Shown in pieces: positions 53,213-63,900 of a stretch of DNA of 64,000 bases (its first letter is position 1; the number at the start of each line of letters is the position of its first letter). The DNA comes from Lysobacterales bacterium (GTDB lineage: Bacteria > Pseudomonadota > Gammaproteobacteria > Xanthomonadales > SZUA-38): positions 1 to 64,000 of the forward strand of contig JANQOZ010000118.1 of assembly GCA_028285525.1 (NCBI GenBank), in the 5' to 3' direction. Both the position numbers and the translations under genes were made by a program. The notes under the pieces were generated by a model. It made no database searches. It was given only the letters and a program-made list of their open reading frames with translations, and was not told the DNA's origin.

Positions 53213-55789
53213 TCAGCTGTCGCTGGAGATGGAGCGGCGGCTGGCGGTAAGCGCTTCGCGCTCCATGAGCATCGTGGAAAAGCTGTCGGCCGGCAGCGGT
53301 CGGCAGAAAAGAAAGCCCTGCAGTTCGTCGCAGCCGTGTTCGGTCAGGAATTCGAGGTGATCCTCTTCTTCGACGCCCTCGGCGACCACCTCCATATTGA
53401 GCTGGTGCGCCATGGAGATGGTGGCCTTCACGATGGCCTCATCGTCCGGGTCGACGCCGATGTTGCGGACAAACGACTGGTCTATCTTGATGCGGTCAGC
53501 CGGAAAGCGCTTGAGGTAGTCCAGCGAAGACTGGCCCGTGCCAAAGTCATCGATCGAGATTCGACAGCCGATGTCACGCAGCGCCTGAAGGCGCTCCGTC
53601 AGGCCGGAGATCGTCTTGATGCTGAGGCTTTCGGTCACCTCGAGATCGAGAAATCCCGGGTGGAGATCCGAGTCTTTCAGGGCCTTCTCGACCACCTCGA
53701 TCAAGTTGGGCTGGCGCAGCTGCAGCGGTGACAGGTTTACCCCGAGCGTGAGGGGCAGATCGAAGCGGTCCTGCCAGCGCCGGGTCACCTTGGTGGCCTC
53801 CGCCAGCAGCCACTCGCCGATCGGCACAATCAGGCCGGTTTCCTCCGCCAGCGGGATAAAAAAGCCGGGGCTGATCAGACCCAGATCCGGATGCTCCCAG
53901 CGAATCAGGGCCTCCATGCCGACAATGTCTTCGGTCGCGGCCGACATCTGCGGCTGGAAGAACACGCGAAGCTCGTTGTTACTTTCTGCCTGGCGCAGCT
54001 TGGACTCCAGCACGAGCTTCTGCTGGTGCGATTCGGTCGGCTGATCGACGTACGCCTGGGCGTTGTTGCGGCCGAGGCCCTTGGCGCTGTACATCGCCAC
54101 GTCAGCGCACTTGATCAGCGTTTCCGCGTCGACGCCGTCGTCCGGATAGAAGCTGATGCCGATACTCGCGGTGAGCTGTAGCTCCTGAGTCGACTCGAGT
54201 TGAAGCGGCTCGGCCAGAATGCCGTTGATCTTCCGCGCGATGCGCAGCACGTCGTCCTTGTGAACGATGTGGCGCAGGATGATCGTAAATTCATCGCCGG
54301 CGTAGCGGGACACCGTGTCACTGCCCCGCACCGCTCCCTGCAGCCGCTCCGCTACCGCGTGGAGCACCTGATCGCCGATATCGTGGCCGAGGCTGTCGTT
54401 GATCGTCTTAAAGCGATCCAGGTCGACAAAAAGGATCGAAAAGAGCTCGCCGGTCCGGCCGGCTTCGCGTAGGGCATGGCCCAGCCGGTCGCTGAACAGC
54501 GAGCGGTTCGGCAGGCGCGTCAGTGCGTCATGCAGCCCCAGCACGTCGCGCTGATCCCGCATCGACCTCAGCTCGTAGGCCTGCGCGAGATGGGAAGCAA
54601 CCACTTTCAGGACGTCGAGCGCTGACGACCAGTCTTCGATGACCTGGCGGCTCGCGGCAATCAGCGCGCCGTTGACCGATCCGCTGCTGGATCGCAGCGG
54701 CAGCCCGACATAGCTTTCGATGCTGTTCTGGCTGACAAAATCATCGAAGCCCAGCTTGCCCCGGGCGTCCTCCTCAGCGAGCACCCAGTTGCCCGCAAAT
54801 ATGATCTCGTAGGGTTTGTGACCGTTGGGATCTGCGAGCTGATGGTGCAGCTCACCCCGGCCGTAGGCGGCCAGGATCGTAAGCTCACCCTCTTCCTCGC
54901 CCTCAGGTCGGGCGACGACCAGAAACAGATCCAGCCCGAGGCACTCGCTGACGAGATCGGCGATGGCCGCGGCCGAGTCGCCAGCCTGGGGGTCGGAGAA
55001 GATCCGCCCCACGGAGCGCAGCCGCTCAAGCAGGCGGAGCCGGGGGTTCCGGTCCCGCAGGCGCGTCAGATACACCGCCCGGCCGTCGTGGATACTGAGC
55101 GTCTGCACCATTTCCACGGCCTGGCGACGCCCGTCAGCCCGAACCCGAAAACAGTCGATCGTGACGCGTCCCTCCTGCCGCAGCAGCGCCCGCTGCTCCT
55201 TTCGTTCCGCCGCCGAGAGATCGAGGTTCAAATGATCCAGGCTATTGCGGCGCCAGCTTTCCTGGGTGCCGCCATACACGTCCAGCAGCGCCTGGTTCAC
55301 TTCCAGAATCCGGTCGTTGGCTGCGTCCACCAGGAGGAATTCTTCTTCCAGACCGTCGACGAGCGACAGCCCCTTGCGTTCGTTGCGCCCCGCACCCGAC
55401 CGCTCAAAGCCGGCCGGTGGCTTGCCGATCCGTCGGAGACGGTAATTCAGCTCGGACGCCTGCACCGGCCCGTGAAGCACGTCGTCGGTCGCCGCCAGCA
55501 GCCGCTCCCAGCGCGGATCGCACCGTTCGCCCACCGGCGGCAGCACGCCAAGCACCCGACCTCCCGGGCTGGCGGCCCGAAAGCGGGACAGCAGATTGGA
55601 AACTTCCGAGGGGACGATCGACAGATCAACAATCAGCATGCCGAGCGCCATCTGCGCGACAAATTCCAGCGCCTGCCCAACGTTCTTGGCCGTGTAGATT
55701 GCCTCTACCTCGGCCTTGTCAAGCACCTCAAACAGCACCCGGCGATCGTCACGCCGGGGCGAAAGAATCAGAATGCCGCCGCTTACCAC
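53213..55789 (-). CDS. Multidomain sensor GGDEF-EAL protein (degenerate REC-like, PAS-like, GAF-like, GGDEF, EAL)
   Basis: [12 protein letters not shown] (AGDEF), [15 protein letters not shown] (EAL), [28 protein letters not shown]. Confidence 0.92.
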   Translation of the reverse strand: MVSGGILILSPRRDDRRVLFEVLDKAEVEAIYTAKNVGQALEFVAQMALGMLIVDLSIVPSEVSNLLSRFRAASPGGRVLGVLPPVGERCDPRWERLLAATDDVLHGPVQASELNYRLRRIGKPPAGFERSGAGRNERKGLSLVDGLEEEFLLVDAANDRILEVNQALLDVYGGTQESWRRNSLDHLNLDLSAAERKEQRALLRQEGRVTIDCFRVRADGRRQAVEMVQTLSIHDGRAVYLTRLRDRNPRLRLLERLRSVGRIFSDPQAGDSAAAIADLVSECLGLDLFLVVARPEGEEEGELTILAAYGRGELHHQLADPNGHKPYEIIFAGNWVLAEEDARGKLGFDDFVSQNSIESYVGLPLRSSSGSVNGALIAASRQVIEDWSSALDVLKVVASHLAQAYELRSMRDQRDVLGLHDALTRLPNRSLFSDRLGHALREAGRTGELFSILFVDLDRFKTINDSLGHDIGDQVLHAVAERLQGAVRGSDTVSRYAGDEFTIILRHIVHKDDVLRIARKINGILAEPLQLESTQELQLTASIGISFYPDDGVDAETLIKCADVAMYSAKGLGRNNAQAYVDQPTESHQQKLVLESKLRQAESNNELRVFFQPQMSAATEDIVGMEALIRWEHPDLGLISPGFFIPLAEETGLIVPIGEWLLAEATKVTRRWQDRFDLPLTLGVNLSPLQLRQPNLIEVVEKALKDSDLHPGFLDLEVTESLSIKTISGLTERLQALRDIGCRISIDDFGTGQSSLDYLKRFPADRIKIDQSFVRNIGVDPDDEAIVKATISMAHQLNMEVVAEGVEEEDHLEFLTEHGCDELQGFLFCRPLPADSFSTMLMEREALTASRRSISSDS

Positions 55790-55823
55790 GCCGCTGGATG
55801 TTCCCTAAGCCAACCGGTGAGGG

Positions 55824-56291
55824 TCATGCCACCACCCACCGGCCGTCACGAAGCCTCGGCTTCAGCTGGTTTTGCTGCTGCTGTTCGAACACGTGGTAAA
55901 TGCTGTCGGACAGCAGTCCCGGCAAGCGGATGTCCTGACCCAGCAGGATAATCTTGCGCTGATAGCCGTCCCGGGAGGCGGCTACGCCGCGCAGATGCTC
56001 GATACTGCGGTGCTGCAGGTGCCCCTGAAAATCCGAAAACACGTAGACGCCGTAGTGCATACTTTTCAGCACGTAGCGCAGCGCGTCGCTCAGCTGCCGG
56101 CTGCCGGGAACGCTGATGTCCGACGCCTTCATGCTGACCAGCCCCTGGTTGGGGCCCCAGTGATAGACCGAGCGACCGCTGGCCCGGCACATGATGCGAA
56201 ACTGGACCAGCGCCGCGTCAACGTCCAGGCAGTGCAGCGCAATGACGTTTTCCTCGCGTTCAATCAGCTGGTCGTAAAAATCCTGTCCCAT
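55824..56291 (-). CDS. Hypothetical protein resembling the N-terminal domain of Ycf46-like AAA proteins, no ATPase domain
   Basis: 155 aa; VIALHCLDVDAALVQFRIMCRASGRSVYHWGPNQGL..GVYVFSDFQGHLQHRSIEHLRGVAASRDGYQRKIILLGQDIRLPGLLSDSIYHVF. Confidence 0.5.
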   Translation of the reverse strand: MGQDFYDQLIEREENVIALHCLDVDAALVQFRIMCRASGRSVYHWGPNQGLVSMKASDISVPGSRQLSDALRYVLKSMHYGVYVFSDFQGHLQHRSIEHLRGVAASRDGYQRKIILLGQDIRLPGLLSDSIYHVFEQQQQNQLKPRLRDGRWVVA

Positions 56292-56452
56292 CGTTTCCCC
56301 GATGCAGAGCTGCCGCTCGCAGAAAGAGGAGTCTAGACTCCAAAACTATTATTTTCAATGCACTACGTGCACTTTTTAGACTTATTCTAAGCTAGGACGC
56401 TCGTGTTTGAACGCCCTTGTCCGGTAGGCACGATACCCCCTGCCATGGAATA

Positions 56453-56468
56453 ATTGTGTTAACACAAT
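56453..56468. promoter_or_regulatory. Perfect 16-bp palindrome ATTGTGTTAACACAAT, candidate operator of the fadJ-like gene
   Basis: Exact self-complement about 35 bp upstream of ATG at 56504. Confidence 0.6.
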
Positions 56469-56503
56469 CCAAGCCCCTTTCAGCCACCCGATTCGGAGTC
56501 CTC

Positions 56504-58534
56504 ATGTTTGAAGGCCTGCGCCTAAGACACTGGCGTCACTCAGTCGCCGACAGCGGCATTGTTCACCTCGTTATGGACGTGGCCGACGCCAACGCCAATA
56601 CCTTTTCTCGCGCCGTCATGCGTGAGCTGGGAAGCCTGCTGGAACGCGTCCAGATCGATCCACCACCGGGCCTGCTTATCGCGTCCGGCAAGGACACCGG
56701 CTTCATCGCCGGGGCCGACGTCAGCGAATTTGAGCAGGTGGCGGCCGAGGGCCGAGAGCTGGAGACCATCCGCTACGGCCAAAAGGTGTTTGACGATCTC
56801 GCGGCGCTGCCCTGCCCGACGCTCGCGGCGATCGACGGATTCTGCATGGGCGGCGGCACGGAGCTGGCGCTGGCGTGTGACTACCGGATCGCGACCGAGG
56901 ACAGCCGCATCGGTCTGCCGGAGGTGCAGCTGGGCATCCATCCGGGCTGGGGCGGTACGGTCCGACTTCCGGCCCTCATCGGTGCGCCCGACGCCATGGA
57001 CATGATGTTGACCGGTCGCGCGCTCCGCGCTTCGGTGGCTCGCCAGAAAGGCCTGATCGACAAGCTGGCTTCTCCCGAGGGTCTGCTGGCGGCCGGTGAA
57101 AAGATGCTGCTGGCCCGGCCCAAGCCACGCAAGGCGCCGCCGCAGCTGCGAGCGCTGAACCTCTGGCCCGCACGACAGGCGCTGGCCAAAGTGATCCGCG
57201 ACAAGACGCGCGCGAAGGCTAACCCGAAACACTACCCGGCACCGTTTGCCATCATCGAGCTCTGGCGCAAATACGGCGGCAATCCCCGCGCCATGATGCG
57301 GGCCGAAGCACGATCCATGGTCAAGATGGCCCGCACCGACACGGCACGCAACCTGACGCGCGTGTTTTTCCTCCGCGAGGCGATGCGCGAGATTGCCCCG
57401 ATCGAGGTTGCGCCCATCGAGCATGTCCACGTGATTGGCGCCGGCGTGATGGGAGGCGACATCGCCGCCTGGTGTGCGCTGCGCGGCCTTAAGGTGACGC
57501 TGCAGGACCGGGAGGAGAAGTTTGTCGAACCTGCCCTGGTTCGGGCGCGTCAGCTGTTTGAGAAAAAGCTCAAAAAGCCGGAGCGGGTCGCCGACGCGGA
57601 GGCTCGGCTCAATATGGATATCGAAGGGGCCGGCGTTGCTGAAGCGGACGTGGTGCTCGAGGCGATCTTCGAAAACCTTGAGGCCAAACAGGCGCTGTTT
57701 GCCGACGTTGAGCCACGAATGAAGGACGGCGCCGTGGTGGCGACCAATACGTCCTCGATCCCGCTGCAGCAGCTGGCCGAGTCCCTGAAGGAGCCCTCCC
57801 GCCTCATCGGACTTCACTACTTCAACCCGGTGGCCAAAATGCCGCTGCTGGAGATTGTTGCGCACCCGGATCTGGATCCCGCGGTGGAACAGCGCTGCCG
57901 GGCCCACGCCCGCGGTATCGACAAGCTGGCGGTGACCGTCACCAGCACCCCCGGCTTTCTGGTCAACCGGATTCTGATGCCCTACATGCTGGAAGCCGTC
58001 ACGATGGTTTCCGAAGGCGTGCCCGGAAAGCTCATCGACAAGGCAGCCAAAGACTTCGGAATGCCGATGGGGCCGATCGAGCTGGTGGACCAGGTCGGTC
58101 TGGACGTCGCAGCCTCAGTGGCCGAGGTGCTGTCCGACAACCTCGGTCTGACGATCCCGGAAGGGCTGGAAGACATGGTGTCTTCCGGCAAGCGAGGACG
58201 GAAAGACGGCGAGGGCTTTTACACTTACCCGGAGGGCAAACCGGTCAAGCCCGAGGTGCCGGAAGGCTACACGGCGCCCGCCGACATGACCGACCGGCTG
58301 ATCATGCCGTTCCTGAACATGGCGGTGACCTGTTTGCGGGAAGAAGTGGTGGACAGCCCGGAAATGCTCGACGCCGGCATCATCTTTGGAACGGGCTTTG
58401 CGCCGTTTCGCGGGGGACCATGGCAGTACATTCAGGATACCGGCGCAGATGTGCTGAAGCAGAAGCTCGAAGCGCTGCAGTCGCGCTATGGCGATCGCTT
58501 TGCGCCAGACCCGGGCTGGGACACGATCGCCTGA
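56504..58534 (+). CDS. Fatty acid oxidation complex alpha subunit (enoyl-CoA hydratase/3-hydroxyacyl-CoA dehydrogenase), FadJ-like
   Basis: N-terminal crotonase (GFCMGGGTELALACDYRIA..), HVIGAGVMGGDIAAWCALRGLKVTLQD NAD-binding domain. Confidence 0.93.
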   Translation: MFEGLRLRHWRHSVADSGIVHLVMDVADANANTFSRAVMRELGSLLERVQIDPPPGLLIASGKDTGFIAGADVSEFEQVAAEGRELETIRYGQKVFDDLAALPCPTLAAIDGFCMGGGTELALACDYRIATEDSRIGLPEVQLGIHPGWGGTVRLPALIGAPDAMDMMLTGRALRASVARQKGLIDKLASPEGLLAAGEKMLLARPKPRKAPPQLRALNLWPARQALAKVIRDKTRAKANPKHYPAPFAIIELWRKYGGNPRAMMRAEARSMVKMARTDTARNLTRVFFLREAMREIAPIEVAPIEHVHVIGAGVMGGDIAAWCALRGLKVTLQDREEKFVEPALVRARQLFEKKLKKPERVADAEARLNMDIEGAGVAEADVVLEAIFENLEAKQALFADVEPRMKDGAVVATNTSSIPLQQLAESLKEPSRLIGLHYFNPVAKMPLLEIVAHPDLDPAVEQRCRAHARGIDKLAVTVTSTPGFLVNRILMPYMLEAVTMVSEGVPGKLIDKAAKDFGMPMGPIELVDQVGLDVAASVAEVLSDNLGLTIPEGLEDMVSSGKRGRKDGEGFYTYPEGKPVKPEVPEGYTAPADMTDRLIMPFLNMAVTCLREEVVDSPEMLDAGIIFGTGFAPFRGGPWQYIQDTGADVLKQKLEALQSRYGDRFAPDPGWDTIA

Positions 58535-58551
58535 AGCGGCGATCAGGCTTA

Positions 58552-58568
58552 GCGCCGCCATGCGGCGC
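58552..58568. terminator. Hairpin GCGCCGC-CAT-GCGGCGC between convergent genes (no T tract)
   Basis: 7-bp perfect stem. Confidence 0.45.
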
Positions 58569-58582
58569 GGCGGGATATCCGC

Positions 58583-58936
58583 CTACATGGTGTGAGTAGG
58601 ACGGTCGGCGTTTACCATGCCGGCCAGGATATTCTCGATCTTCGACTTGGCGATTTCGCCGTCGTTGCCTTCGTTGAACTGAACGCCGATGCCGGCAACC
58701 CGGTTGCCCTGTGAGCCGGGTGGCGTCACCCAGATGACCTTGCCGGCCACGGGAATGCGGTCCTCGTCCTCCATCAGCGTCAGCAGAATGAAGACCTCAT
58801 CACCCAGCGCGTACTTCTTGTTGGTGGGCACAAACAGCCCGCCGTTTTTCACGTACGGCATGAACGACTGATAGAGCGCCGTCTTATCCTTGATCGAAAG
58901 CGACAGAATTCCCTGTCGCGGCATACCACCTGCCAT
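58583..58936 (-). CDS. PilZ domain protein
   Basis: 117 aa; FVPTNKKYALGDEVFILLTLMEDEDRIPVAGKVIWVTPPGSQGNRVAGIGVQF; next to holB. Confidence 0.9.
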   Translation of the reverse strand: MAGGMPRQGILSLSIKDKTALYQSFMPYVKNGGLFVPTNKKYALGDEVFILLTLMEDEDRIPVAGKVIWVTPPGSQGNRVAGIGVQFNEGNDGEIAKSKIENILAGMVNADRPTHTM

Positions 58937-58947
58937 TACCTATCCCC

Positions 58948-59898
58948 TTAGGCCGCCGAATCGCGCCATGCCAGCAGCAGCGCCTCCAGCTGTAGTTCTG
59001 CTCGAGCGCTGGTTTGAAGCATCGCTCGACAACGGTTTGTAGCATCATACAGCCGCCAAAGGCTTGTCAAATCATCCCCGACCGCAGCCGAGGCCACCAC
59101 CTGACCCGCCAGTCTGTCTCTCGCGTAGTGCGCAAGCTGACGCAGCTTCAGCTCGGTGACTTCGCCACCGATCCAGCCCGCGGCCAGGTCCGAAACGAGC
59201 GTCCGACCGCTCCGCAGCGCGTCCAGATCATGGGTAATGCCGTCGCCGTCGGGGAGCTCTTCACGCGCGACCAGCCCGAGCGCATCGTCGACCCGACCGT
59301 TGGCGAGCGCCACGATCCGCTGCGCCTGGTCCGGCTCGACACCGGGCGTTGTTTCACACAGGTATCGCTCCAGCGCTGGCCCGTCCGGTGCGGGGACCAG
59401 CACCGTCTGGCAGCGCGAGAGAATGGTCGCGGGCAGCGCGCTGCGGCGCGGCGTGCAGAGGATCAACAGCGTATCCGCCGGCGGCTCCTCCAGCGTTTTG
59501 AGCAGGGAGTTGGCTGCCGCGTTGTTCATGGCGTCTGCCGGGTGGATCACAAAAACGCGCTGCCCGGTGGCGGTCAGCGTCGCGTTACGCGCCAGGCTGC
59601 GGGTCTGATCGATGAGTATCTGCCCGCTTTTTGACTCAGGCTTCAGCACCACCAGGTCAGGATGGCTGCCCGCCTTCACCCAGCTGCGAGCCTGGGCGTC
59701 GTTCCGACACAGCAGATGCTGCGCCAGGGCCAGCGCCAGGTTGAGGGTAAGACGATCGCCGGACAGCAGCAGCGCGTGCGGCAGCCGGTCCTGGGCTGCG
59801 AGGCTCTGTAGGTGATCCAGCGAGGGTTCGAGCCAGGGCATTGCCTCAATACCGCCAGAACCCGTCGCTGCCCCTCCCTGAACCGCGTCGTCGGTCAC
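58948..59898 (-). CDS. holB: DNA polymerase III subunit delta'
   Basis: LPHALLLSGDRLTLNLALALAQHLLC..FVIHPADAMNNAAANSLLKTLEEPPADTLLILCT. Confidence 0.94.
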   Translation of the reverse strand: MTDDAVQGGAATGSGGIEAMPWLEPSLDHLQSLAAQDRLPHALLLSGDRLTLNLALALAQHLLCRNDAQARSWVKAGSHPDLVVLKPESKSGQILIDQTRSLARNATLTATGQRVFVIHPADAMNNAAANSLLKTLEEPPADTLLILCTPRRSALPATILSRCQTVLVPAPDGPALERYLCETTPGVEPDQAQRIVALANGRVDDALGLVAREELPDGDGITHDLDALRSGRTLVSDLAAGWIGGEVTELKLRQLAHYARDRLAGQVVASAAVGDDLTSLWRLYDATNRCRAMLQTSARAELQLEALLLAWRDSAA

Positions 59899-60539
59899 CG
59901 TCCACCCCCAAAGCGGTCGATGAGGCCGCCCACCGCGGCGGAGACATCCGTCGCCACCGCGCGGCGACTCCTGCCGGCATTGATGACGCGATAGCGGCTG
60001 CTGCCCCGCGCCCGACGCAGGTAGGCCTTTCGGACGCGCTGGTAAAACGCCGCACGTTCCTGCTCGAATCGATCGGCCTTGCGATTGCGAGTCGCCCGCG
60101 TCAGGCCACGGCCCGGCGCCACGTCCAGCAGCAGCACCAGATCGGGCCGGGCGAGCCGCGGCAGCCAGCGTTCGAGCGCTTCGATTTTTGACCAGGGCAG
60201 TTCCCGGCCGCCGCCCTGGTAGGCAAACGACGCGTCGACGAAGCGGTCACAGATCACCCACTTGCCCTCCCGCAGCGCCGGCACGATCACTTTCTCCACG
60301 TGATCAAAGCGGGCGGCAAACACCATCAGCAGCTCAGACAACGGCACAATCTCAGACGAGGGATTGAGCAGCAGGCTGCGCAGCGACTCCGCCAGGTCGG
60401 TCCCGCCGGGTTCCCGGGTGCTGATATACGGCACCGCACGGCTCCTCAGGAGCTTTTCGATCACCTTGAGGTTGGTGCTCTTACCGGCCCCTTCCCCACC
60501 TTCCAGGGTGATGAAGCGGCCGCGCGGCGGGGCGCTCAT
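59895..60539 (-). CDS. tmk: Thymidylate kinase
   Basis: RGRFITLEGGEGAGKSTNLKVIEKLLRSR..STREPGGTDLAESLR..DRFVDASFAYQGGGR. Confidence 0.96.
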   Translation of the reverse strand: MSAPPRGRFITLEGGEGAGKSTNLKVIEKLLRSRAVPYISTREPGGTDLAESLRSLLLNPSSEIVPLSELLMVFAARFDHVEKVIVPALREGKWVICDRFVDASFAYQGGGRELPWSKIEALERWLPRLARPDLVLLLDVAPGRGLTRATRNRKADRFEQERAAFYQRVRKAYLRRARGSSRYRVINAGRSRRAVATDVSAAVGGLIDRFGGGR

Positions 60540-60662
60540 CGGCGCCACCCGCTGGCCTGCTGCCCCATACCCACGCTCGACGCAGCATCTGCCGCGAATA
60601 GCGAGCATGCGTGCTCAAGGCCAGAATTACTAATCAGAAACTGCATGATAAATCTATTTTAG

Positions 60663-61688
60663 TTATTTGTTTTTGCTCGGGTTTATTTGATATTTCTGCA
60701 CCGCATCGTTGTGCGCCTCCAGCGTCTCTGAGAACTGATGGCTCCCGTCTCCCCGGGCCACAAAATAAAGCGCTGCGCCCGCCTCGGGCTGCGCCACAGC
60801 CTCGAGTGCAGCTCGTCCCGGCAAGGCGATCGGGGTCGGCGGCAGACCAAAGCGGGTATACGTGTTGTAGGGCGTGTCGGTGCGCAGGTCGCGGCGCCGG
60901 AGGTCACCATCGAAGGCTTCGCCGAGACCATAGATCACCGTAGGATCGGTTTGCAGGCGCATGCGGCGCTCCAGCCGACGCAGAAAAACGCCAGCGATCT
61001 GCGCGCGCTCGCTGGCCAGGCCCGTCTCCTTCTCCACGATCGACGCCAGGATGAGCATCTCCTCTGGCGTCTTGAGGGGCGTCTCGGAGGCGCGCTGCTC
61101 CCACGCTCCAGCAAGCGCTTTTTTGAGATCGGCGTACGCCCGCTGGTAGAGCGACAGGTCCGTCGTGCCGCGGGGAAAATAGTAGGTCTCCGGCAGGAAC
61201 CAGCCTTCCGGATGATCCAGCTCCGGGTCAATCCGGCGGGCAATTTCGTTGGCCGGCAGCTCGAGCAGGGTATGGGTGAGTGCCGGATGTCGGTCGACCG
61301 CCGCCGCAAGGTCGCTGAAGCGCCAGCCTTCGACAATGGTCAGCGCGTGCTGGACCACCCTGCCCTCGGCGAACAGCGCCAGCAGGTCAGCCGGCTTGAG
61401 CTCCGGGGACAGCAGGTATTCACCGGCCTGGATTCGGCTCGCCAGATTGCTGCGCCGACCCAACACCCACCACTGCCAGGGCTGCGCCACCAGGCCTTCC
61501 GCCGCCAGATCGTCGACAATGGCGGCAAAGCCCTGACCGGGCGTAATCGTGAAAGGCACCGGCGTGCTATTGGGCAGGGGTTCGGCCAGAAAGGTCTGGT
61601 AACTCCGGTAGGCCCATAACGCCGCCCCCAGGCCAGCGACGAGGATGATGGCGAACACGGCAAACGTCGCTTTGAGCAGAGGTTTCAT
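60663..61688 (-). CDS. mltG: Endolytic transglycosylase MltG
   Basis: YceG fold; EGWFLPETYYFPRGTTD..LILASIVEKETGLASERAQIAGVFLRRLERRMRLQTDPTVIYGLG. Confidence 0.96.
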   Translation of the reverse strand: MKPLLKATFAVFAIILVAGLGAALWAYRSYQTFLAEPLPNSTPVPFTITPGQGFAAIVDDLAAEGLVAQPWQWWVLGRRSNLASRIQAGEYLLSPELKPADLLALFAEGRVVQHALTIVEGWRFSDLAAAVDRHPALTHTLLELPANEIARRIDPELDHPEGWFLPETYYFPRGTTDLSLYQRAYADLKKALAGAWEQRASETPLKTPEEMLILASIVEKETGLASERAQIAGVFLRRLERRMRLQTDPTVIYGLGEAFDGDLRRRDLRTDTPYNTYTRFGLPPTPIALPGRAALEAVAQPEAGAALYFVARGDGSHQFSETLEAHNDAVQKYQINPSKNK

Positions 61689-62530
61689 GAGGACCTCGTC
61701 ACCTCGCCGGGCGCGTTGTGACGGCGCAGCGCTGACTTCAGGCGCGCGGCAAGGGCCTCGGCAGGCTGCGGACTAAGAACCTTAACTTCGACCAGTTCGG
61801 AGACAGGCTCAACGCCGCGCACCGCGTTGCACAGCGCCAGCGAGGTACAGCGCTCAAGGTCGCGCTCGCCCAGCGGCGCCTCGCGTACCAACGCGTGCTG
61901 CAGCAGCGCGGCGCGGCAGGCGCCCTCAACGCCGGCGCCGACCGGCGGGGTCAGCCAATCGGAATGCTCTTCGGGCAGCAAAAGCACGTTGCTTTGGAGT
62001 CCTTCACACAGGTGGTCCTGCTGGTCGAACACCAGCCCTTCGTCCCAACCTGCGTCCGTGATCTCCTGGGCGAGAAGCACCTGATCCAGCCGCGACAGGT
62101 GTTTGAGACCGGCCGTCAGCCCGGGGGTTGGCAGCCTTTCCCGGCAAACGCCGATCCGCAGGGCGTTCCGAGGTGCGGGTCTGGCGAGACGAACGATCAG
62201 GCGACGCGTCTGCTCAAGGCCGCTGGCGGCGTAGCCCGGCCGCCGGCTGCTGCCTCGCGTGACGGTCAGCCGTATAACGCAGGCGTCTTCTTTGGCCAGG
62301 GCTCGAGATTCCTTCAGCAACAGCGATTTAGCGGGCAGCTCGATCTTCAGCCGCGCCGCGCCGCGCTCAAGGCGTTCCATATGCCACGGCCACAGCGCGC
62401 AATGGCCGGCCGTAAACGCCATCGTTTCGAACAGCCCATCACCGTAGAGCAAGCCTCGGTCGTCGACAGGGAGACTCTCAGCTGGCCGGCCGTCGACCAG
62501 CGCGGTCGGTGCGGGAGCCGACTCAGCCAT
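61685..62530 (-). CDS. pabC: Aminodeoxychorismate lyase
   Basis: DDRGLLYGDGLFETM; class IV PLP fold; within fabF-pabB-pabC-mltG-tmk-holB order. Confidence 0.93.
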   Translation of the reverse strand: MAESAPAPTALVDGRPAESLPVDDRGLLYGDGLFETMAFTAGHCALWPWHMERLERGAARLKIELPAKSLLLKESRALAKEDACVIRLTVTRGSSRRPGYAASGLEQTRRLIVRLARPAPRNALRIGVCRERLPTPGLTAGLKHLSRLDQVLLAQEITDAGWDEGLVFDQQDHLCEGLQSNVLLLPEEHSDWLTPPVGAGVEGACRAALLQHALVREAPLGERDLERCTSLALCNAVRGVEPVSELVEVKVLSPQPAEALAARLKSALRRHNAPGEVTRSS

Positions 62531-62532
62531 CG

Positions 62533-63900
62533 TCAGCCGGCACAGCTTCGGCTTGCCGCGGCAGGATTCAGAGAAGCCAGGAGCCCGCCGGCCTTATGGC
62601 GGGTCTCTTCGAGCTCACGCGGCGGCTGTGAGTCCGCCACGATGCCGGCACCGGCGCGCAGCGACAGCCGTTGCTCACTCAGATGGAAAGTCCGAATCAG
62701 GATGTTCATATCCATACGGCCGCTGCGGCACAGGTAGCCCATCGAGCCAGTGTAGGGTCCCCGCCCCACCCCTTCCAGCTCACCGATGATTTCCATGCAG
62801 CGCACCTTCGGGCAGCCGGTGATTGTGCCCCCGGGAAATACCGCCCGCAGGACGTCTACCGGGGAAACCTCAGAGCGCAGGCGACCGTGCACCGCCGACA
62901 CGATGTGATGCACATGGGCGTAAGTTTCGGTCGTCATGAACTGCTCAACGTTGATGCTGCCCGGCTGGCAGACCCGACCCAGATCGTTTCGCTCAAGATC
63001 GATGAGCATCACGTGCTCAGCCTGTTCCTTCGGATGCGCCAGAAGCTGGCGTTTCAGCTCCGCGTCGGCGCTCGGGTCAGCGGCCCGCGGGAAGGTGCCG
63101 GCGATGGGGCGGGTCTGAACGTCCAGACCGTTGATCCGAACGAGGCGCTCCGGGGAGGAGCTCACGACGGCGGCGTCACCCCAGACCGCAAGGCCGGCGA
63201 ACGGCGCCGGGTTGGTCTGGCGAAGGCGTCGGTAAAGTGCCGACGGCTCGCTGCTGCACGGCCCCTCCCAGGAACGGGAGATATTGGCCTGAAACACGTC
63301 CCCGGCGAGGATATACGACTTGACGCGATCGACCGCCGCGAGAAACGGTTCAGCCTCCGCCTCGCGCAGCGCACAGGTTGGGTCGTGTGTGGGCTGGGAG
63401 ATCGAGAGCCCCTCAAAGTCAGCCTCTAGACGGGACAGCAGGTCGTCGCTTTCCGCAACGGCGTAAGTCTGCTGCTCGTGGTGGTCGTAAATGAGTGCGG
63501 CTGGACACCGCACCGCCAGCGCCTGCGGGATGCCGGCGGGCGCGTCAGGCAGCCTCTCGAGCACCGGTTCGATGCCCCTGCCGACCTCGTACCCGAGCAG
63601 GAGAAACCAGCCTCCCAGAAACGGGAGCTCAGGCGGATGTTCGTCCCCCGGGGCGCTCCGCTGTGCAGCGATCGATTGTTGAGTCCAGCGATCCAGCCAG
63701 TCCAGAAATCTCGCCGCGTCGGCGCCGGGCGCGGCAGCCGGCAGCGCGAGCGATCCACCGCTGGCCATGAAGAGGATGTCGTACCGCGCGTCCGGCGTCC
63801 CGCTGGCAACACTCTCCAGCAGGAACGGATAGCGATCGGAAGCGGCTTCGTGCAGCTCCAGGAAATCCCGCCGCCCTTCCAGTTGGATGGAACGGATCAG
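62533..63900 (-). CDS. pabB: Aminodeoxychorismate synthase component I; probable CTG start overlapping fabF stop (first ATG at 63768)
   Basis: ADC synthase core [41 protein letters not shown]; in-frame N-terminus [48 protein letters not shown] upstream of first ATG. Confidence 0.9.
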   Translation of the reverse strand: MIRSIQLEGRRDFLELHEAASDRYPFLLESVASGTPDARYDILFMASGGSLALPAAAPGADAARFLDWLDRWTQQSIAAQRSAPGDEHPPELPFLGGWFLLLGYEVGRGIEPVLERLPDAPAGIPQALAVRCPAALIYDHHEQQTYAVAESDDLLSRLEADFEGLSISQPTHDPTCALREAEAEPFLAAVDRVKSYILAGDVFQANISRSWEGPCSSEPSALYRRLRQTNPAPFAGLAVWGDAAVVSSSPERLVRINGLDVQTRPIAGTFPRAADPSADAELKRQLLAHPKEQAEHVMLIDLERNDLGRVCQPGSINVEQFMTTETYAHVHHIVSAVHGRLRSEVSPVDVLRAVFPGGTITGCPKVRCMEIIGELEGVGRGPYTGSMGYLCRSGRMDMNILIRTFHLSEQRLSLRAGAGIVADSQPPRELEETRHKAGGLLASLNPAAASRSCAG

